Translations under genes and position numbers: made by a program
Origin: Apostichopus japonicus
Lineage: Eukaryota; Echinodermata; Holothuroidea; Aspidochirotida; Stichopodidae
DNA length: 64,000 bases
NCBI RefSeq assembly: GCF_037975245.1
Contig: NC_092577.1
Coordinates: 31,819,398-31,883,397 of the forward strand
Reading direction: 5' to 3'
Part shown: in pieces, positions 1 to 13,177 of the stretch
How positions within the stretch are numbered: the first letter of the stretch is position 1
Layout: each line of letters begins with the position of its first letter
Notes under the pieces: generated by a model
What the model was told of the DNA's origin: nothing
Seen by the model: only the letters and a program-made list of their open reading frames with translations
Database searches by the model: none

Positions 1-77
1 CAATGTCATCACGCGTCGCAACAATGAATATGAGGAATTGATTCCCAATTTTTATGATTTTAAGAACTTAATTATAC

Positions 78-326
78 CTGTATCCAATTAGGTCTGAGGT
101 TGAACCAACCACATCGAAGATTTTCATCATCCTCATCTGATGACGTAGAATTCTTGCTGACATCATCATCGTATTCTCCTATCCTCTCTTGCAATGAGAC
201 GTCGTTAGTCTTAACTTCATCCGTTTTCAAGTCATTGTCATGGTTATCGTTCTTCTTCTTCTCCTCCTCCGAAATGTCATTTTGAAACCCTTCGTTTTGC
301 AAGCCTCCGTTTTCTACTTTCTCCAT
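78..326 (-). CDS. First coding exon of a probable organic-anion transporter (SLCO/OATP), partial
   Basis: An open exon of 83 codons starts at an ATG (326-324) and ends at a CAG|GTATAA splice donor (CAG at 80-78), phase 0, so the rest of the gene lies beyond the left edge. The peptide is a hydrophilic, acidic, Lys/Asp/Ser-rich cytoplasmic tail ending in CGWFNLRPNWIQ. In SLCO/OATP transporters (12-TM, sodium-independent uptake of organic anions at the plasma membrane) a similar CGWxxxRPxxLQ-type stretch sits just before the first membrane helix, and that resemblance is the whole basis for the family call. The low-complexity acidic part alone would not identify a protein. No membrane segment is inside the window, so the assignment is tentative, although the exon itself, with a clean donor and no interruption, looks real. 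Confidence 0.5.
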
Positions 327-3300
327 GATTTGTAAGAATACTTGATTGCTTTACCTTGAAATAAAATTGTTTCTAACTCCGCTTATAACCTCAATTGGAT
401 GAGAACTAAATGTAGAATATAAAATTAAATTATCAGTTTTTTTCAATGAATGTCTTGCTCCCTAACATGACAACGGTGATGATCTGAACCGATAATCATA
501 ATCATAAATTACGGTTTATTTGAGAAAAAAACTCGAATGAAAGCGACTGATTGGCGAAACTGTTGTCCCGAACTAAACTTGTTCTAAGGGTGGGTATATT
601 CCTCGAAGTCTTCATTAAGCCGAGTGCAGTATACTTGTTATATATACCCTTGCTAGAGCAAAGTTTAAAGCAGACTGCAAAGAGCCCAAATGAGCTGTTC
701 AAAGTACATTTTAATTAGACTAGAATATAAATAAATAAATAAAATCAAACATTGATTTTGTTTTTATTATCAGCAATTACTTGAATCAAGGCAAGCATAT
801 TAATTGAGTTTATTATTTATAACTCGTAGGTTGATGTTTTCATAGTCAGCAGATATCAATATCTAGGCCTACTAATTACTTTAGATTAACATCTACATAG
901 CCTATTACAGAACTACTAATTAACACCGTTCTCTTGATTTGAAAATCCTAAATGACTCTGTAGATTCGGCGAGTTAAGATAAGAATATCTTATTAGATTT
1001 TATAAGATAAAGTATCCAAAGATCTATCTCTGCTATCAATTTTGTCCAAAAGAAGAAGAATAAGGAAAAACACACAAATACAAACAATTAAAGAGACACT
1101 ATTATCAGGGAAAATATGCTGGTTATATATGTTTTGTCTACATATAATTATGTACCTGTATATGTATATTATAGTTCATATCAAGGATAAACCTCTTTAT
1201 CACTCTACAAGATTTTCATGGATTATTATTATTATAATTATTGTCTATAATTTCATTTTGAGCAGGCCCTGTAAACAGGAATCTTGAGCCTTGGAGGAGC
1301 AACAACAGTTAAAGGAGTGGTACCAACAATTCAAGGAGGGAGAGGGGAGAGGGAGGGGAGGGGGAGGGGAGGGGGAGGAGATGGGCATGGGGAGGTGAGG
1401 GCGTCAGTACTCTTGTCCTTTAACTTGTGAATTTTCTTTATGCATGATGCTGAGATAGACGAGGCACATTCTACACGAGAGGAGCCTGTGCTCTAGCCTG
1501 GCTACAGGCCTGTCTTTAAGCAGGGTCAGACCAGCAGGTTGGGGTACTTGTCTTTGGTCCAAGTTGTTGTACTTTAATAAGCCGAAGCCGGCGGAAACAG
1601 AAGCATTAAGCAAATTCCAAGTTAGGAGATGTTTACATGTTATTAGATATGTTCAACAAACGGCTTTACACGACATAAAGGATGATCGCACCACAAATAT
1701 AGTAGTGCTGGTACCGCCTGAGAGGTTAACCATTGTCGGAAAAAAGCCCTTAAAGTGCCCTTATGTGTTGATTTGTTTGGGCATCCTGAGTCATCACCAT
1801 TCTTTTTCATGCTTGGATGTTGAAGAGGATGAAATAAAGTACTGATCTTCTAAAAATATGGAGGATTGAAGGTGATTTAAGGTATTCTAGAAAATCCTGG
1901 GTGAAACAAGAAGATTCCGCAGCGACAGCTGGCAGGTGGGAAGGGGAGCACTCTGATAAACTTTGAGCTGTTCTAGCTCAAAATCTAAACTGTCATGGTG
2001 GCAAAAGTTGAATGTTTTATGATAGCCCAAGCCATAAGCTATCCATATGATGGGTATAGGACATACCAGTTGAAAACTATCTATGCTATATCGGCCTTGA
2101 AAAGTGACAAGTTTAGTGTGTAAGTCTATGGGAACAATAAGTTGTGGTGCGGTACCTAAAATGACAGTTTGGGAGGAACTGTTACAATAATAACTGTCAT
2201 ACCTTGCGGCTGAGTATAGCTGTGACCTTATTATCCAAATTGTTTTACACACAAACGCAAAGTATATTTCCTGAAATAGACAGAGCCCAGTGTGTACTTC
2301 CTTCTATAGAGACACATTTATATGACTCTTTTGACACTAATGTCAACACGAATTCCTTTATACGTCTGTTACTTTGTTTAGTGCTTAGCTTAAGACATAT
2401 AATGATTAAAACAGAGGGAGCTAGCCGAATTTCAGCATATTTGTGTATATTTGTATTAAGCGATGAATGAGATCACTATAGGGTACTAACCCTTCGAGGC
2501 AAACAATAATCTATTCAGATACAAACCTATTTAGCTATAATCTGGTGACACTTTGAAATGTTTTTTTTTGGGGGGGGGGGGGAAATCCAGGAGAGATAAA
2601 TCCCCTTTCATATACAAGAGATTTACTCACAGCAACGGCTCCCCACTATACATAGTCCTGACCCCATCTACAGTATATAGGTGCTGTATAAATATGAATA
2701 TACTACGTTACAAGTATATTCTCACTTTGATATTGATGACGATAACAACGCATGGTTGAGTCGTATACTCTCATTCGGTGGGTGTTTGGGTCAATAATTG
2801 TTTGTTACTGATAGTTCAGTCACTGTGCAGAAAGGGTTTGATATTCAGTTCCTTTTAGACCGTGACGTTTTTGGATTCCACTTGGCGGATCACGTAAAAA
2901 GCACTCTAATTCGGTTTCGCTTATACTTATAAACTGATATGAAAGTGTGGTAGGCTATAACATTTGGCTATAAACATTATTCAAAAAATCAACTTTAATC
3001 TAATATACAAAGTTGTCTGCGCTTATGCACCTGTTTTTCTTTATGCACATACCTTCGCTTTAGATTTCTGACTTAAAAGTAATATTATGTTTGAACTGTA
3101 TTAAGTATTTGGAAGCAAGTACAACAGAAGACAGACATCATGGAAAATGATCTTCTTCCACCAAGTGTTAATAATTAAGGACAACTTGATTGTCAACTGT
3201 AAGAACTTTACGAAAGTATTTATGGTAACAGTGGGTAAGACCGTTGAGTTCGTCTTTCAATGATACAGTGACGGGTAACATTTTCGGGATAATATACAAG

Positions 3301-4896
3301 AATCATTCCAAGCCATAGGTAAAAGTCTCTAGCAGAGGTGGGGACAACAAGTATCTCATTGGCAGCGTGACAATACGTGTACCCCAATGAACCGTCCACA
3401 ACACCCCTACCTGTGCTCCAATCATAGTAACGTTAACTCATGGAGTGGGGGTTTGGGGGTTGGATGAGGGTGGTTGGAGGTGGGGAGGCGACCTTCGGTT
3501 GGGGGAGAGATTAGTGACGACCAACCACCGATAAGAATGTCCGTACGTCGCCGAGGTGCATTATTCGGCAACATATTTATTTTCTGACCCTGTCTTTGTT
3601 TGTGTTGCGACGTGACAGGGTGCACGAGGTGTGGGCCTATATATCATGGGATGGAGGAAAACCTTCTCATAGTCCCATACCTTAGCTATTACGCTACCAG
3701 TAGCTAGGGTATCGAGAACTAATCAAGTTTAAGCTCTGATAATAATCTATTATAAACAAACTCATAAAGCTCAGTCGTAAGCTGTACAAAGTAGTACTGC
3801 CTTTTGTTATCTGTTCGTTGTCTGGGTGCGTGTGTGCGTGTGATTATAAATATGATGAACGTTGACCTTAGTACTTTGTAAGTTTTATCACATCACATGC
3901 TTTGAATAAATAAATAGTTAATCAGGTGACTTCTTTATTTTAAAGTCAGGTTCGGTTCACTACCTCCATATATAATGAGTCTGAGTGAAACAGCATAATT
4001 TGGATGACTTGTTAGACAAAGAAGGTTCATTCCTGTGCTTGCATCGACCAACTTTTAAGTTTTCTTGAATCGCTTTACGGAAGGTGAGTATTCGTTAAGT
4101 CTATAACGGGAATAGCTTCATATTATACCTTTAAATTTGTCAAGTTGGTTGCAATCATTTGCCTACTAACCATTAGGCACATTAGAAGTACATATTGCGC
4201 CACTTCGCTCTAATGACTTTCTTGTTAGTTATAGTCAAACGGTTAATGGAACACGTTTTGAAGAAAAGAAAAGATGTCAAATGTAAATAACCCTTGTTTA
4301 CTGCTGCCCCATTTAACAAAGTATAATGTATATGACGAGTCCGCCCTGTAATCTGTATTCCGCTAAGTTTGAATGTATGGTGTATATATGTGTATGCGTG
4401 CCTGTACGTGTATTTGTATGTATGTATGCATGTATGTATGTATACGAAATAAATTGATGCATGAAATTTTAGGGGTATGTAGTGTTAAATGTAAAGCAAT
4501 GTCAATACAGGTAAACGCCTTAAATTGATTTGTCTGTCAAGTCAATCCAATGCCTTCAATATATAAGTAAGTGGAGAGCAAAGGCAACATGTGTAGACAT
4601 GAACACGTTGATATTTATACTTCCTTCACTGCTTCAGGGACCCCCATCTCTCTTAATGTGTGTTTTGAAAAATTAACTTGTCCACAAAATGTGAGCTAAC
4701 TGTTGCGATGCATCTAAATTGCATCTGCATTGACAAAAATATAGGAAACTATATACTATCAACAATATTTTGTTTTTAAGTATATCGAAAAATTCTGCGA
4801 TGCAAGCACAAACTGTACCTTTAATTCTGAATTTGGGTAAATTCAACATGCTTTCCTTGTTTATGACTTCTTTTGAATTGTTAAGACACGGGCATA
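327..4896. other. Intergenic stretch with simple-sequence tracts
   Basis: No gene is recognisable here. Short open frames at 1404-1845 and 3422-3625 resemble no known family and lack convincing splice sites. Visible structure is a GGGA/GGGGA-rich purine tract at about 1336-1397 (a possible G-quadruplex former), a T9G12 run at about 2561-2582, and a TGTA/TATG-rich microsatellite at about 4376-4445. The 5' UTR and promoter of the cathepsin B gene must lie in the last part. A TTAAG at 4881-4885 could be the acceptor of a 5' UTR exon, but this is not decisive. Confidence 0.5.
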
Positions 4897-7800
4897 ATGA
4901 GGGTCGTGTTGGTATTGATGAGTCTACTGGCCATGGGTTTGGCTCACCCTGCAAGGATCACGCCACTCTCCCAAGACATGATCAACTACATCAACAAGTT
5001 GGACACTACATGGAAGGTAAGCCATGAACTGAGTGTTTTGTCAGCTTAACATATGTCCAATCATTTCACAGCTCTCGGTTTCTCGAGGGAAAAGAAAGGG
5101 GGGTGGGTGGGGGGGTGGGGAGGTTGAATAGTTTTGCAGTGCAACCTATACAATAACAATATGTCACAAATGATTCACTAATTGATGTTTATTTGATGGA
5201 AATAATGAAACATGACTTACTACGATCATTGATCATGTTGCTATGAGCAAAAAACCAAGTTGTATGGTAAAACTAGCTAATGAAGAACGAAAAGAAAAAG
5301 AAGGAAATGTTTTAGCAGGGAACTGCTACACCTGCATAAGGTTTAAGGAACCATGTGAAATCCTTCCACCCAACAGATATTTGGTATGACATACCACCTA
5401 AATGAGAGTTTCTGAAAATCAGAGAATAGGTCAACTCTTTGACATAAGTTCTCGTTTCTTATAGATAAGCTTCATATACCTGGACCAACATAAAGAGAGT
5501 AGTTGATATAGGCGTACAATTTGAGTCTTTGGATGTGTCTCTTCTATGTTTTGAAGAATTGATTGAAGAGAATCGTCAGAATATCCTATTTTACGGCTGT
5601 ATTTTAAAACCTACAAAAGGCTATCTCTATATATCATCTTTGTTGCAGGCTGGTCCAAACTTTGAAGATCGCTCGTTGGAGAGCGTTCGCAGTATGTTGG
5701 GAACCTGGATAACTCCTGGAAGAAAAACAGGTCTTCCGGAGTTGGTGCACTACAATGTGAAAGATGTACCGGACACCTTTGACGCCCGAGATCAATGGCC
5801 CAACTGCCCCACCATCAAAGAGATTAGAGATCAGGGATCATGTGGATCGTGCTGGGTAAGTCAGCTTCATATAAATCAATGATCATTTGCAAAGGAATGC
5901 CGAGCCTAGCAGAGCGAGTACATTACCCAAAGCTTCTCTGAGAAAACACATGGGTTCAATGCCCTCGAAGCTTCAGAGCGTGTTTCATTATCGAAACATA
6001 AAATATTGACATTTATTTCACTAAAAAGCACATCTTCAAGTTTCTGTGACTTGGAAATCATGCACGTGAATGAGTACATTGACAATCAGGTTAAAAATGT
6101 TTCATTAGAAACATTTTTAGAATATGTAGAAAATATTAAGACCCCCATAACGACAAAGACAAATGTCGAACTATTGTTTTAAAATGCAATTGTGATTGCT
6201 TGTTAGCTGAAGTATCAGAATGGTGTTTTCATACAAAGAATATTGGCAACTATGAGAATGTAGGTATAATGAATAACACAAAAAGGAACCTTTTACCAGG
6301 TAGCTGCTAGTTTTAACTGAATGTTTCCTTTCAAATAGGCTTTTGGTGCAGTTGAAGCTATGTCCGATCGTTACTGTATCCACTCAAATGGTTCCATGAA
6401 CGTCCATATCTCTGCAGAGGACCTCACTAGTTGCTGCATGGAATGTGGTAACGGGTAAGGAAGTTTGTAAATTCAATGTATAAATTAGAATCATGAATAT
6501 TCATGTTTCCGGTGTATTTTATTTTCTCAAAATTATCACAGTTGCGTATAGTTATACGGATATCGACGAAAGCATAGTATTCGTATATAAACGACTATCA
6601 ACAAACGTTTATTGTACATGATTTTAAAACATATTGCGAATGTGAGTAAGATGACTAAATTATCGCGAATTTGAATCCAGAGGGACTGTCAAGGGAGGAA
6701 ATGTTCTTGTTCTCTGCATGAGTTTGTGAAGACTGAGAAATGTGTACAATGGTTTCTTTTTGACTATATCAAGAAAATTCTACTTTATCAGATGCGGTGG
6801 TGGATATCCACCTGAAGCTTGGTCTTACTGGGTACACACAGGTCTTGTCACAGGAGGCCAGTTTAATACAAGCCAGGGATGCCAACCCTACCAAATCCCG
6901 TCATGTGACCATCACGTGCCTGGGAAATTGAAGCCATGCGGTTCTGAGCTGCCCACTCCGAGGTGCGAGCGTTCCTGCCGAAAGGGATACGATACATCTT
7001 ACAGTCAGGACAAACACTTTGGTAAGATTGAAGTGACATGAGTCAAACATGTTATAAACAAAGCAGTCAGTATAACAGTTAGAACCTAGTATACATAGAA
7101 ATGTTGCGACTGTATATCAAATGTTGCTACCAAGGGTTACCGACAACAGAAGGAGCAGTTGGTGCTTTGTTGTAACACAACGTAAACGGCTACCGGATAT
7201 ATGCCCATTGCACCAACAGTACCACCGTCGTGTTTCAATTCGACTGAAGACCTACGGGAGGGACATCAACAACATTTAGGAATACCATATTTTTTAACAT
7301 AACTCTTTGGTGTTAGTGTCTTGTTTAGAATGAGGATCTTCAAAACTTTGTCATAGCTTATTGAGTGTGCATGGATAAGGAGAACAATGACCAGGTAGCA
7401 AGTCACTCTTGCACATTCAACAGTTAGCAGACATGTTTCAACATTGACCAAAGCTTCTAAGACCGGTACGTAGGCATCCCTAGTCACACGAAGAATACAA
7501 TCTTTTTTGGTTTGCTAAAATAAACAGCAGTACGTTAAAGAGATCTTCCAATCTTCAACTCTTAAATGCAAAGCGACGATACTAATAACGAATGCATTGA
7601 ATCTAATCATGCTTCCACGGTCAGTTGTGAATTTCTTTCCTCTGGTAACGATCTTTTGACGTATATCAGTTGCTATTTCTTTTACTTTTGCCAGGATCCA
7701 AGGCTTACACTATTCGGAAAGATGTGGCACAGATTCAAATGGAGATTATGACGAACGGTCCAGTGGAAGCCGATTTTCAAGTTTATGAGGACTTCTTGAG

Positions 7801-9262
7801 TTACAAATCTGGTAAATATGAATCGAAAGACAAACGTTATTTAATAGAACGTTAGCAACAATAAATGTATTAGAAGTAAGCTGAACAGGTTTGTCTCTTT
7901 CAACTGGTAATTTTTATTTGGCCCATCAAACTGCCACGAGTGTCAGTAACAAGGTATGCCACAACAACGTTTCATGTCTGTATCTCAGAGATAAGTTCAA
8001 AATCAAATTGTAGAGTTGAAGGATGGGGGGGGGGGGGCGGGCGTTGTGGTCTCGCCCGTCTGCACGGGTTAATTGCATAAAAAGCTTTGGTATTGTCTTA
8101 TCATGGCTCTGTTCCTCGAAGTTACAAGATATGTACTTATTTTTGGATCAACTCGGACAGCAAAAACCATATGTTCCTGGGGGAGGGGGGACAAGGGAGT
8201 TGTTATGGAAAAACTCCATGCTAGGACTTAATAATCTGATGCATTCGACCGAATCTTCAACCAGTAAGTCAGGTTTCGTAAAGGTAATGCCTGACCCCAT
8301 ATGATCCCGTGGTTGGACCACCGATTAACTTGTTTCCGGTCGCTTGTTTGCACCACAGGTGTCTATCAACACGAGACAGGTAATCTTCTTGGAGGCCACG
8401 CCATTCGTATTCTCGGGTGGGGTACCGATAACGGAACGCCGTACTGGCTGGTGGCCAACTCTTGGAATCCTGACTGGGGAGATAGCGGTAAGATTCAGCA
8501 GCAATTTACCAATGAAATGAAATCCCTGTGCACTATGTCCATTTTCTTTTTACAGCAAATGAGGGTTATGTCAATGTTGGCCTTGTTTTTATCACATTTG
8601 CGCCGACATCGTAATCAAATTATGACAACAGAACAAGTGGATGGCGCAAATGTATGAGTGTGGTTTTGAAATAGCTGGCAATTATTCAAATTTTGTATGG
8701 CTTTCACATATGATCTACGTTGAGCCGTCTCTTATTAGTAAAAAAGACAAAACAATGTGGGGATGCTCTAGGGGTGGGGTGGGGGGTTGGGTGGGGTGTT
8801 AGTGGTGTATTAGGAGGGTTGAGGTTGCGATGTCAATTTCTGAAACTCATGATAGATTTAATACAACTCCACGATAATCAATAATGGATATTAGCCAATG
8901 GAAGTCCAGGTAACCAACCTTTCGTGTAACCTTTCGTTCATAACGTTGCTGAAGCATGGATGGGTAACATAATTCCATCACCTTGTAGTATTATTCAATG
9001 GCCAATTACAGTTGTGGTATTTGGTTATGTTGTGGTTATGTTAAATTTGTATTTCTGCTACAATCTGCTATAATCTACGAAAGAAAGTCAATTTTATTTG
9101 TAATCATACCTTCTAGTTTGGTGGTCCAAAATAGCAATTTCAACCATTTTGGTATGTTTTCTCACTTATCATCATTTGTCAGGATTCTTCAAAATTATCC
9201 GTGGGAAGGACGAAGTTGGAATCGAATCAGATATCAACGCTGGGATGCCTAAAATTCAGTAA
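4897..9262 (+). CDS. CTSB: Cathepsin B (papain-family lysosomal cysteine protease), complete, 7 exons
   Basis: Seven exons join in frame: 4897-5016, 5649-5855, 6339-6454, 6792-7021, 7695-7811, 8359-8487 and 9183-9262 (TAA), 999 nt in all. Every junction is GT-AG. The product has 332 residues, the usual size for cathepsin B. Residues 1-16 form a signal peptide, and the propeptide carries the typical [20 protein letters not shown]. The mature enzyme begins near [12 protein letters not shown]. Catalytic residues are Cys108 (QGSCGSCW), His277 ([11 protein letters not shown]) and Asn297 ([10 protein letters not shown]). The occluding-loop histidines that give cathepsin B its dipeptidyl-carboxypeptidase activity are present in CDHHVPG (His188, His189). 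The common GCNGG motif reads GCGGG (residues 148-152), and the C-terminal HCGIES reads EVGIES. The protein ends shortly after AGMPKIQ, without the longer tail of vertebrate forms. It is expected to degrade proteins in lysosomes. A candidate polyadenylation signal AATAAA lies at about 9562-9567. Confidence 0.96.
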
Positions 9263-11386
9263 TCGAAGACCTTTGTTTCATCGTCATTGATTGATCGATT
9301 GATAGATTACAATATTAATTCAAATCTTAATCAATGAAGTGCTGTGTTGATAAATGCGACAATGTACTGTAACATATGCATTGATGAACACATATTCCAG
9401 GTTTCAATAATATTAATCTCAATTATAACATTTTATGCCAACATAGAAGGATGTGTAGCGGATAAACACATTTCGCAGTAAGCGAAGTATTGTGTACTCA
9501 ATTAACATTTATAATCCTACGTTTGGTCCATGAAATACTGATTTTTACCGAAATTTACGCCAATAAATAAACTAAAATAGGCAAAAGAGAAAAGATAAAG
9601 CAGCCCCCCCCCCAAAAAAAATTGAACAGATTATTGATTGCATGAAATATTGCAAAAAATCAGGAAGAACATTTTGCAGATTTCAAACTCGCATATGGAG
9701 GGCGGAAATGAACCTAAGTTGGTTAGTTCCTTCATCATAAACCCCTTCTAGATTATTGGTAAGGTACACAGAGGATGAGCGAGATGGAGGGGGAAGAAGA
9801 GGGAGAAGGAGAGGGAGAAGGGGAGGACTAAGGGGGAGGAATGAGTGCTGGGCAGTACATATTGTCATCAAGTCTTTTTAGCTCTGTCAGTTATTGGAGT
9901 AATGGTCAATATCGAGCATACCACAGCCTTCAGTCAAATTACCAAAATAACCGTTTTCATTCTTGTTTTCATTTTGCAAGAATAAGAGTTTTATGCCCTT
10001 TCAATACATTTAGCACAAATGTGACGTAATGATCTCGCACGAGTTAAAAACTTTTGATTTTCGTATTGCTGAAAAAAAATGGTTGATTACGCAACGTCAT
10101 TAAAGAGTAGGAATATCTTCACTTGGGTATTTTGTTTTTATTTTGTTATTATTTTATACCTTTAGCACTCATTTGACGTTAAAATCTCGCACTAGTTCAA
10201 AAACTTTTGATAGTAGTATTGCTGAAAACCATTTGTTGATTACGCGACGTAACTAAAGAGTATAGGAAATATCTTCACTTGGTTAATATTTTCCAATCCG
10301 TGTAGTATCAACTCTCACTTAATAGAAAAAGAATCTTTGTTATAAACCTTATATGAAAGGAAAGTCTCGACTTTGGTAGTCTTACATTTATTTACACTGT
10401 AAAAGCCTTATACCTCAAGCCAAATATTAGAACTTCCATAGCGGCTCTCATACATATCAATATTTACATTCTATAATATTTTCTTGAGGGAGACAATAAG
10501 AAAGATGAGACACTAAATTGTTTTACCACAGTGAAAAATACCTGATTAATCAAATATTGACTGAAGAATAAAATTTAATCAAATTCCTGTCGTTAAAAAC
10601 CACACGTTTATTATTTTCTCGATGTGTGCTTAGGTCAACATCAATCTAAGTATTAATCTTATACCTTTAGTTGCATGATATTAATATGTACAATATATGC
10701 TTAAGAACAACAAAAACAATAGTCCGTCCTTGAAGCTAGTTTGTGAAGCAAGTTAAAGTCCATTATGGCTGCCACGAAACATGCTGTATACAAATTCATT
10801 TTTTATAACAAAAGTACAAACAATGGGAGACAATGTAAGACTTATTATAAAAGGAAAATATTTCTTACTGTTAGTTATTTGAAGGCCTCATCTTCTATGT
10901 CTTGTCCATAACTCGAGGTATGGTTTATTGAATGTAACCTGTTTTGGACTGCCTAAACTTTCAGTTACTCAGAGAAGGCAATTCCAGTATAAAGTTGTCT
11001 TGCGATTGTGGCAAATGTTCTTCAAAAGCTTAACTAGGACTTTTATAATATTCTGGTTGAAACCTGATACATTTGGAATATTTGCGTAACCATGTCAAAG
11101 TTCTCTGTAAAACGAACTTATTAAAAATCATTATTTTCCTTTGTGGATAATTGATTGAAATTTATTCATAAAGAAAAGAAAGACACTCTCAGCTGAATTG
11201 CACTGACGATAGCATTCATGCAACCGTTGCAGATGCTTTCATAAAATATCACCAAGTTTTCCCGATAAAAATGCTATGAGCATGTGGGTTTGACCCTATA
11301 GTAATGCAGAGCATTCTCTGCAATTTTGCTAAGCAATCAAGTTCAGCCACCAGAAATCCTTTTATACCCTTTCTACATCAGTTTGT
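9263..11386. other. Intergenic stretch between cathepsin B and the first LRR gene
   Basis: It holds the cathepsin B 3' UTR and, near 11161-11166, a TTTATT that is AATAAA on the minus strand and could end the LRR transcript. A purine-rich tract lies at about 9775-9842, and a local tandem duplication is listed separately. No further gene is seen. Confidence 0.5.
9985..10297. repeat. Diverged tandem duplication, about 160-bp unit, two copies
   Basis: About 9985-10135 is repeated at about 10147-10297 with moderate divergence. Shared words in the same order include TTTAGCAC, ATCTCGCAC, AAAAACTTTTGAT, GTATTGCTGAAAA, TTGATTACGC and ATCTTCACTTGG. It codes for nothing recognisable and lies downstream of cathepsin B. 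Confidence 0.75.
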
Positions 11387-13177
11387 CTAGAAATTGTTGG
11401 ATCGTGAAGACGATTTAGGCTGATTCAGGTGACTTGGATTTCTTGGCGCTGCATTGGCATACGAGGAACGACCGTGTGTGTCATGTTTGTCCATATGGTC
11501 GGCTGCTCTAATAGATAAGTTTTCTTCTACCGCACGTTGCACAGTAACAAAGCTATACGGTATTTGACTTTTGGCTTGGCGTTTGCTTTCAGCTTCGCGT
11601 AATTGATTTAAGTCATCAAGTGTGGGCGCATCATCGTATACAGGATTATTGCCATCATCAACAGTATAATATACTGCAGCGGCTGCCGTCGATCCGGTAG
11701 GTGCAATTCGTGGTCCAAGACTCCCCTCATCCTGATTCATTCCACGTGCAATATCATCAGTACGTTCGTTCTTCTTAAGTTTTTTGCTCGTAAAGTATAT
11801 AGAGATAGCCAGGATCACTATTATAACCACGATCAAGCCAAAAATAGTGATACCTAGGTAAAGCAGCTTGGGATCATAGTCGGGCGGCTCAGCGGAATCT
11901 GCAGGCACTATTGTAGATGCAGACGGCTGCCAAATTCTTTGACAAATTGATATAGCGTTGCTTTCACCATCGCTATTGCATTGTTCAAGTTCAACTGTTT
12001 CAATAGATTTCCCCGCCAAGGATACTGGAGAATGGCAAAGTACTGTTACTCTTGACTGTGGGTTTTCAGTATAGCGAACGTCAGTTAACAAGAACTCTTG
12101 GAACCATCCAAGGTTGCAGTCGCAGTTCAATTCGTTACCGGATAGGACTAGGCGCGGGAAGTATGTGCTGTTTCCAAGGCTGTCGAAAACACCAGCAGGT
12201 AATGACGACAATCTGTTGTGGGATAGGTTAATAAATGTGAGATTTTTGGCACCAGTGAAAGTCAAACGATCGATCGATGTCAGTTCATTTCTTAATATTA
12301 CCAACGATTGAAGCGATGGCATGTTTACAAACGCTTCCCCTGGTAGGCATAAAAACTGTGAGTTGACGATTTGAAGTGCTGTAACAGAAGTCGTTACAAG
12401 AAAATCTCTCGGATACACGGGAACTGATTCCAAAACGAGATTGTTTAGCAGATGAAGGCTGGAAATGTTTACTCCAGAGAAAGAATTCGCAGGGAAGGCA
12501 AAAATGAAGAGGTACGATAAAGATGAGAATTCTAGTAGCACTTGAGCATCGGACGTGGTACCAATATATCCAATATTCAGGGTGCTTATCATAGAAACGT
12601 ATCCGAATTTCCCTGTAACCTCTACCAACGCCATCGGATAACGTTGTCTACACTCTTCGTTCGCATAAATCAGGTCATTGTTTAGGTCGATTTTCGTCTG
12701 TTCTAAAGTAATTGAATTTAAATTTGGGAGCTGGGATAGCAGACAGGGGTCAAAGGTCAGATTTTCGTTACGCGCTAGATGAATTACTCGGAGTTGCGAT
12801 AATCCCACGAAGTGAGCAGATTCTAATCTTGTCAATCTGTTGTTATCCAAAAATATATTCATGATTTCCGTTAAATCCACGAAAGATTCTTCCTCTATCT
12901 CCGATATTAGATTCGAGGCCAAACGTAGAGTCACCAGCTTACTAAGACCTCTGAAATGCACGTTTGAAATTCTTTTGATCTCATTCATATTTAAGTTAAC
13001 GGAGGTGACGGATTTATCGGTTATGTTGGGCATTTCTTGCAACATCTGTGACGAACAATCCAACATTGGATACGTAGCACTGCACTCTGAGCTGGTCGGA
13101 CACACCAGACAAGTCAGTAGTACAACTTGAATAATTAAGATATGGAAAACGACTTTTTGCAAATTGAAGGAATCCAT
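11387..13177 (-). CDS. LRR transmembrane receptor A, intronless, 596 aa
   Basis: A single open exon runs from ATG at 13177 to a stop at 11387. A hydrophobic signal peptide (about residues 5-30) leads into an N-terminal cap with CSATYPMLDCSS. LRRs follow from about residue 57 to 350, for example TSVNLNMNEIKRISNVHF and LTFINLSHNRLSSLPAGVF. A degenerate middle stretch (about 160-270) separates two groups of clear repeats. An LRR C-terminal cap has NCDCNLGWFQEF (Cys352, Cys354) with partners at Cys381 and Cys400. One membrane helix spans about 438-462, before a KKLKK stop-transfer. The cytoplasmic tail of about 130 residues has no TIR or kinase domain. It carries short tyrosine motifs: NPVY (511-514), an ITIM-like IPYSFV (539-544) and SSYA. 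This is a cell-surface recognition protein of the LRR-only receptor type; ligand and pathway are unknown. A paralogue lies 7 kb away on the same strand. Confidence 0.9.
   Translation of the reverse strand: MDSFNLQKVVFHILIIQVVLLTCLVCPTSSECSATYPMLDCSSQMLQEMPNITDKSVTSVNLNMNEIKRISNVHFRGLSKLVTLRLASNLISEIEEESFVDLTEIMNIFLDNNRLTRLESAHFVGLSQLRVIHLARNENLTFDPCLLSQLPNLNSITLEQTKIDLNNDLIYANEECRQRYPMALVEVTGKFGYVSMISTLNIGYIGTTSDAQVLLEFSSLSYLFIFAFPANSFSGVNISSLHLLNNLVLESVPVYPRDFLVTTSVTALQIVNSQFLCLPGEAFVNMPSLQSLVILRNELTSIDRLTFTGAKNLTFINLSHNRLSSLPAGVFDSLGNSTYFPRLVLSGNELNCDCNLGWFQEFLLTDVRYTENPQSRVTVLCHSPVSLAGKSIETVELEQCNSDGESNAISICQRIWQPSASTIVPADSAEPPDYDPKLLYLGITIFGLIVVIIVILAISIYFTSKKLKKNERTDDIARGMNQDEGSLGPRIAPTGSTAAAAVYYTVDDGNNPVYDDAPTLDDLNQLREAESKRQAKSQIPYSFVTVQRAVEENLSIRAADHMDKHDTHGRSSYANAAPRNPSHLNQPKSSSRSNNF

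Noticed and set aside
1404-1845. Possible small gene on either strand
   Set aside because: No recognisable domain, splice sites or signal features; the length is within chance.
11387-13177. Toll-like receptor
   Set aside because: The LRR ectodomain and membrane helix fit, but the tail has no TIR domain.
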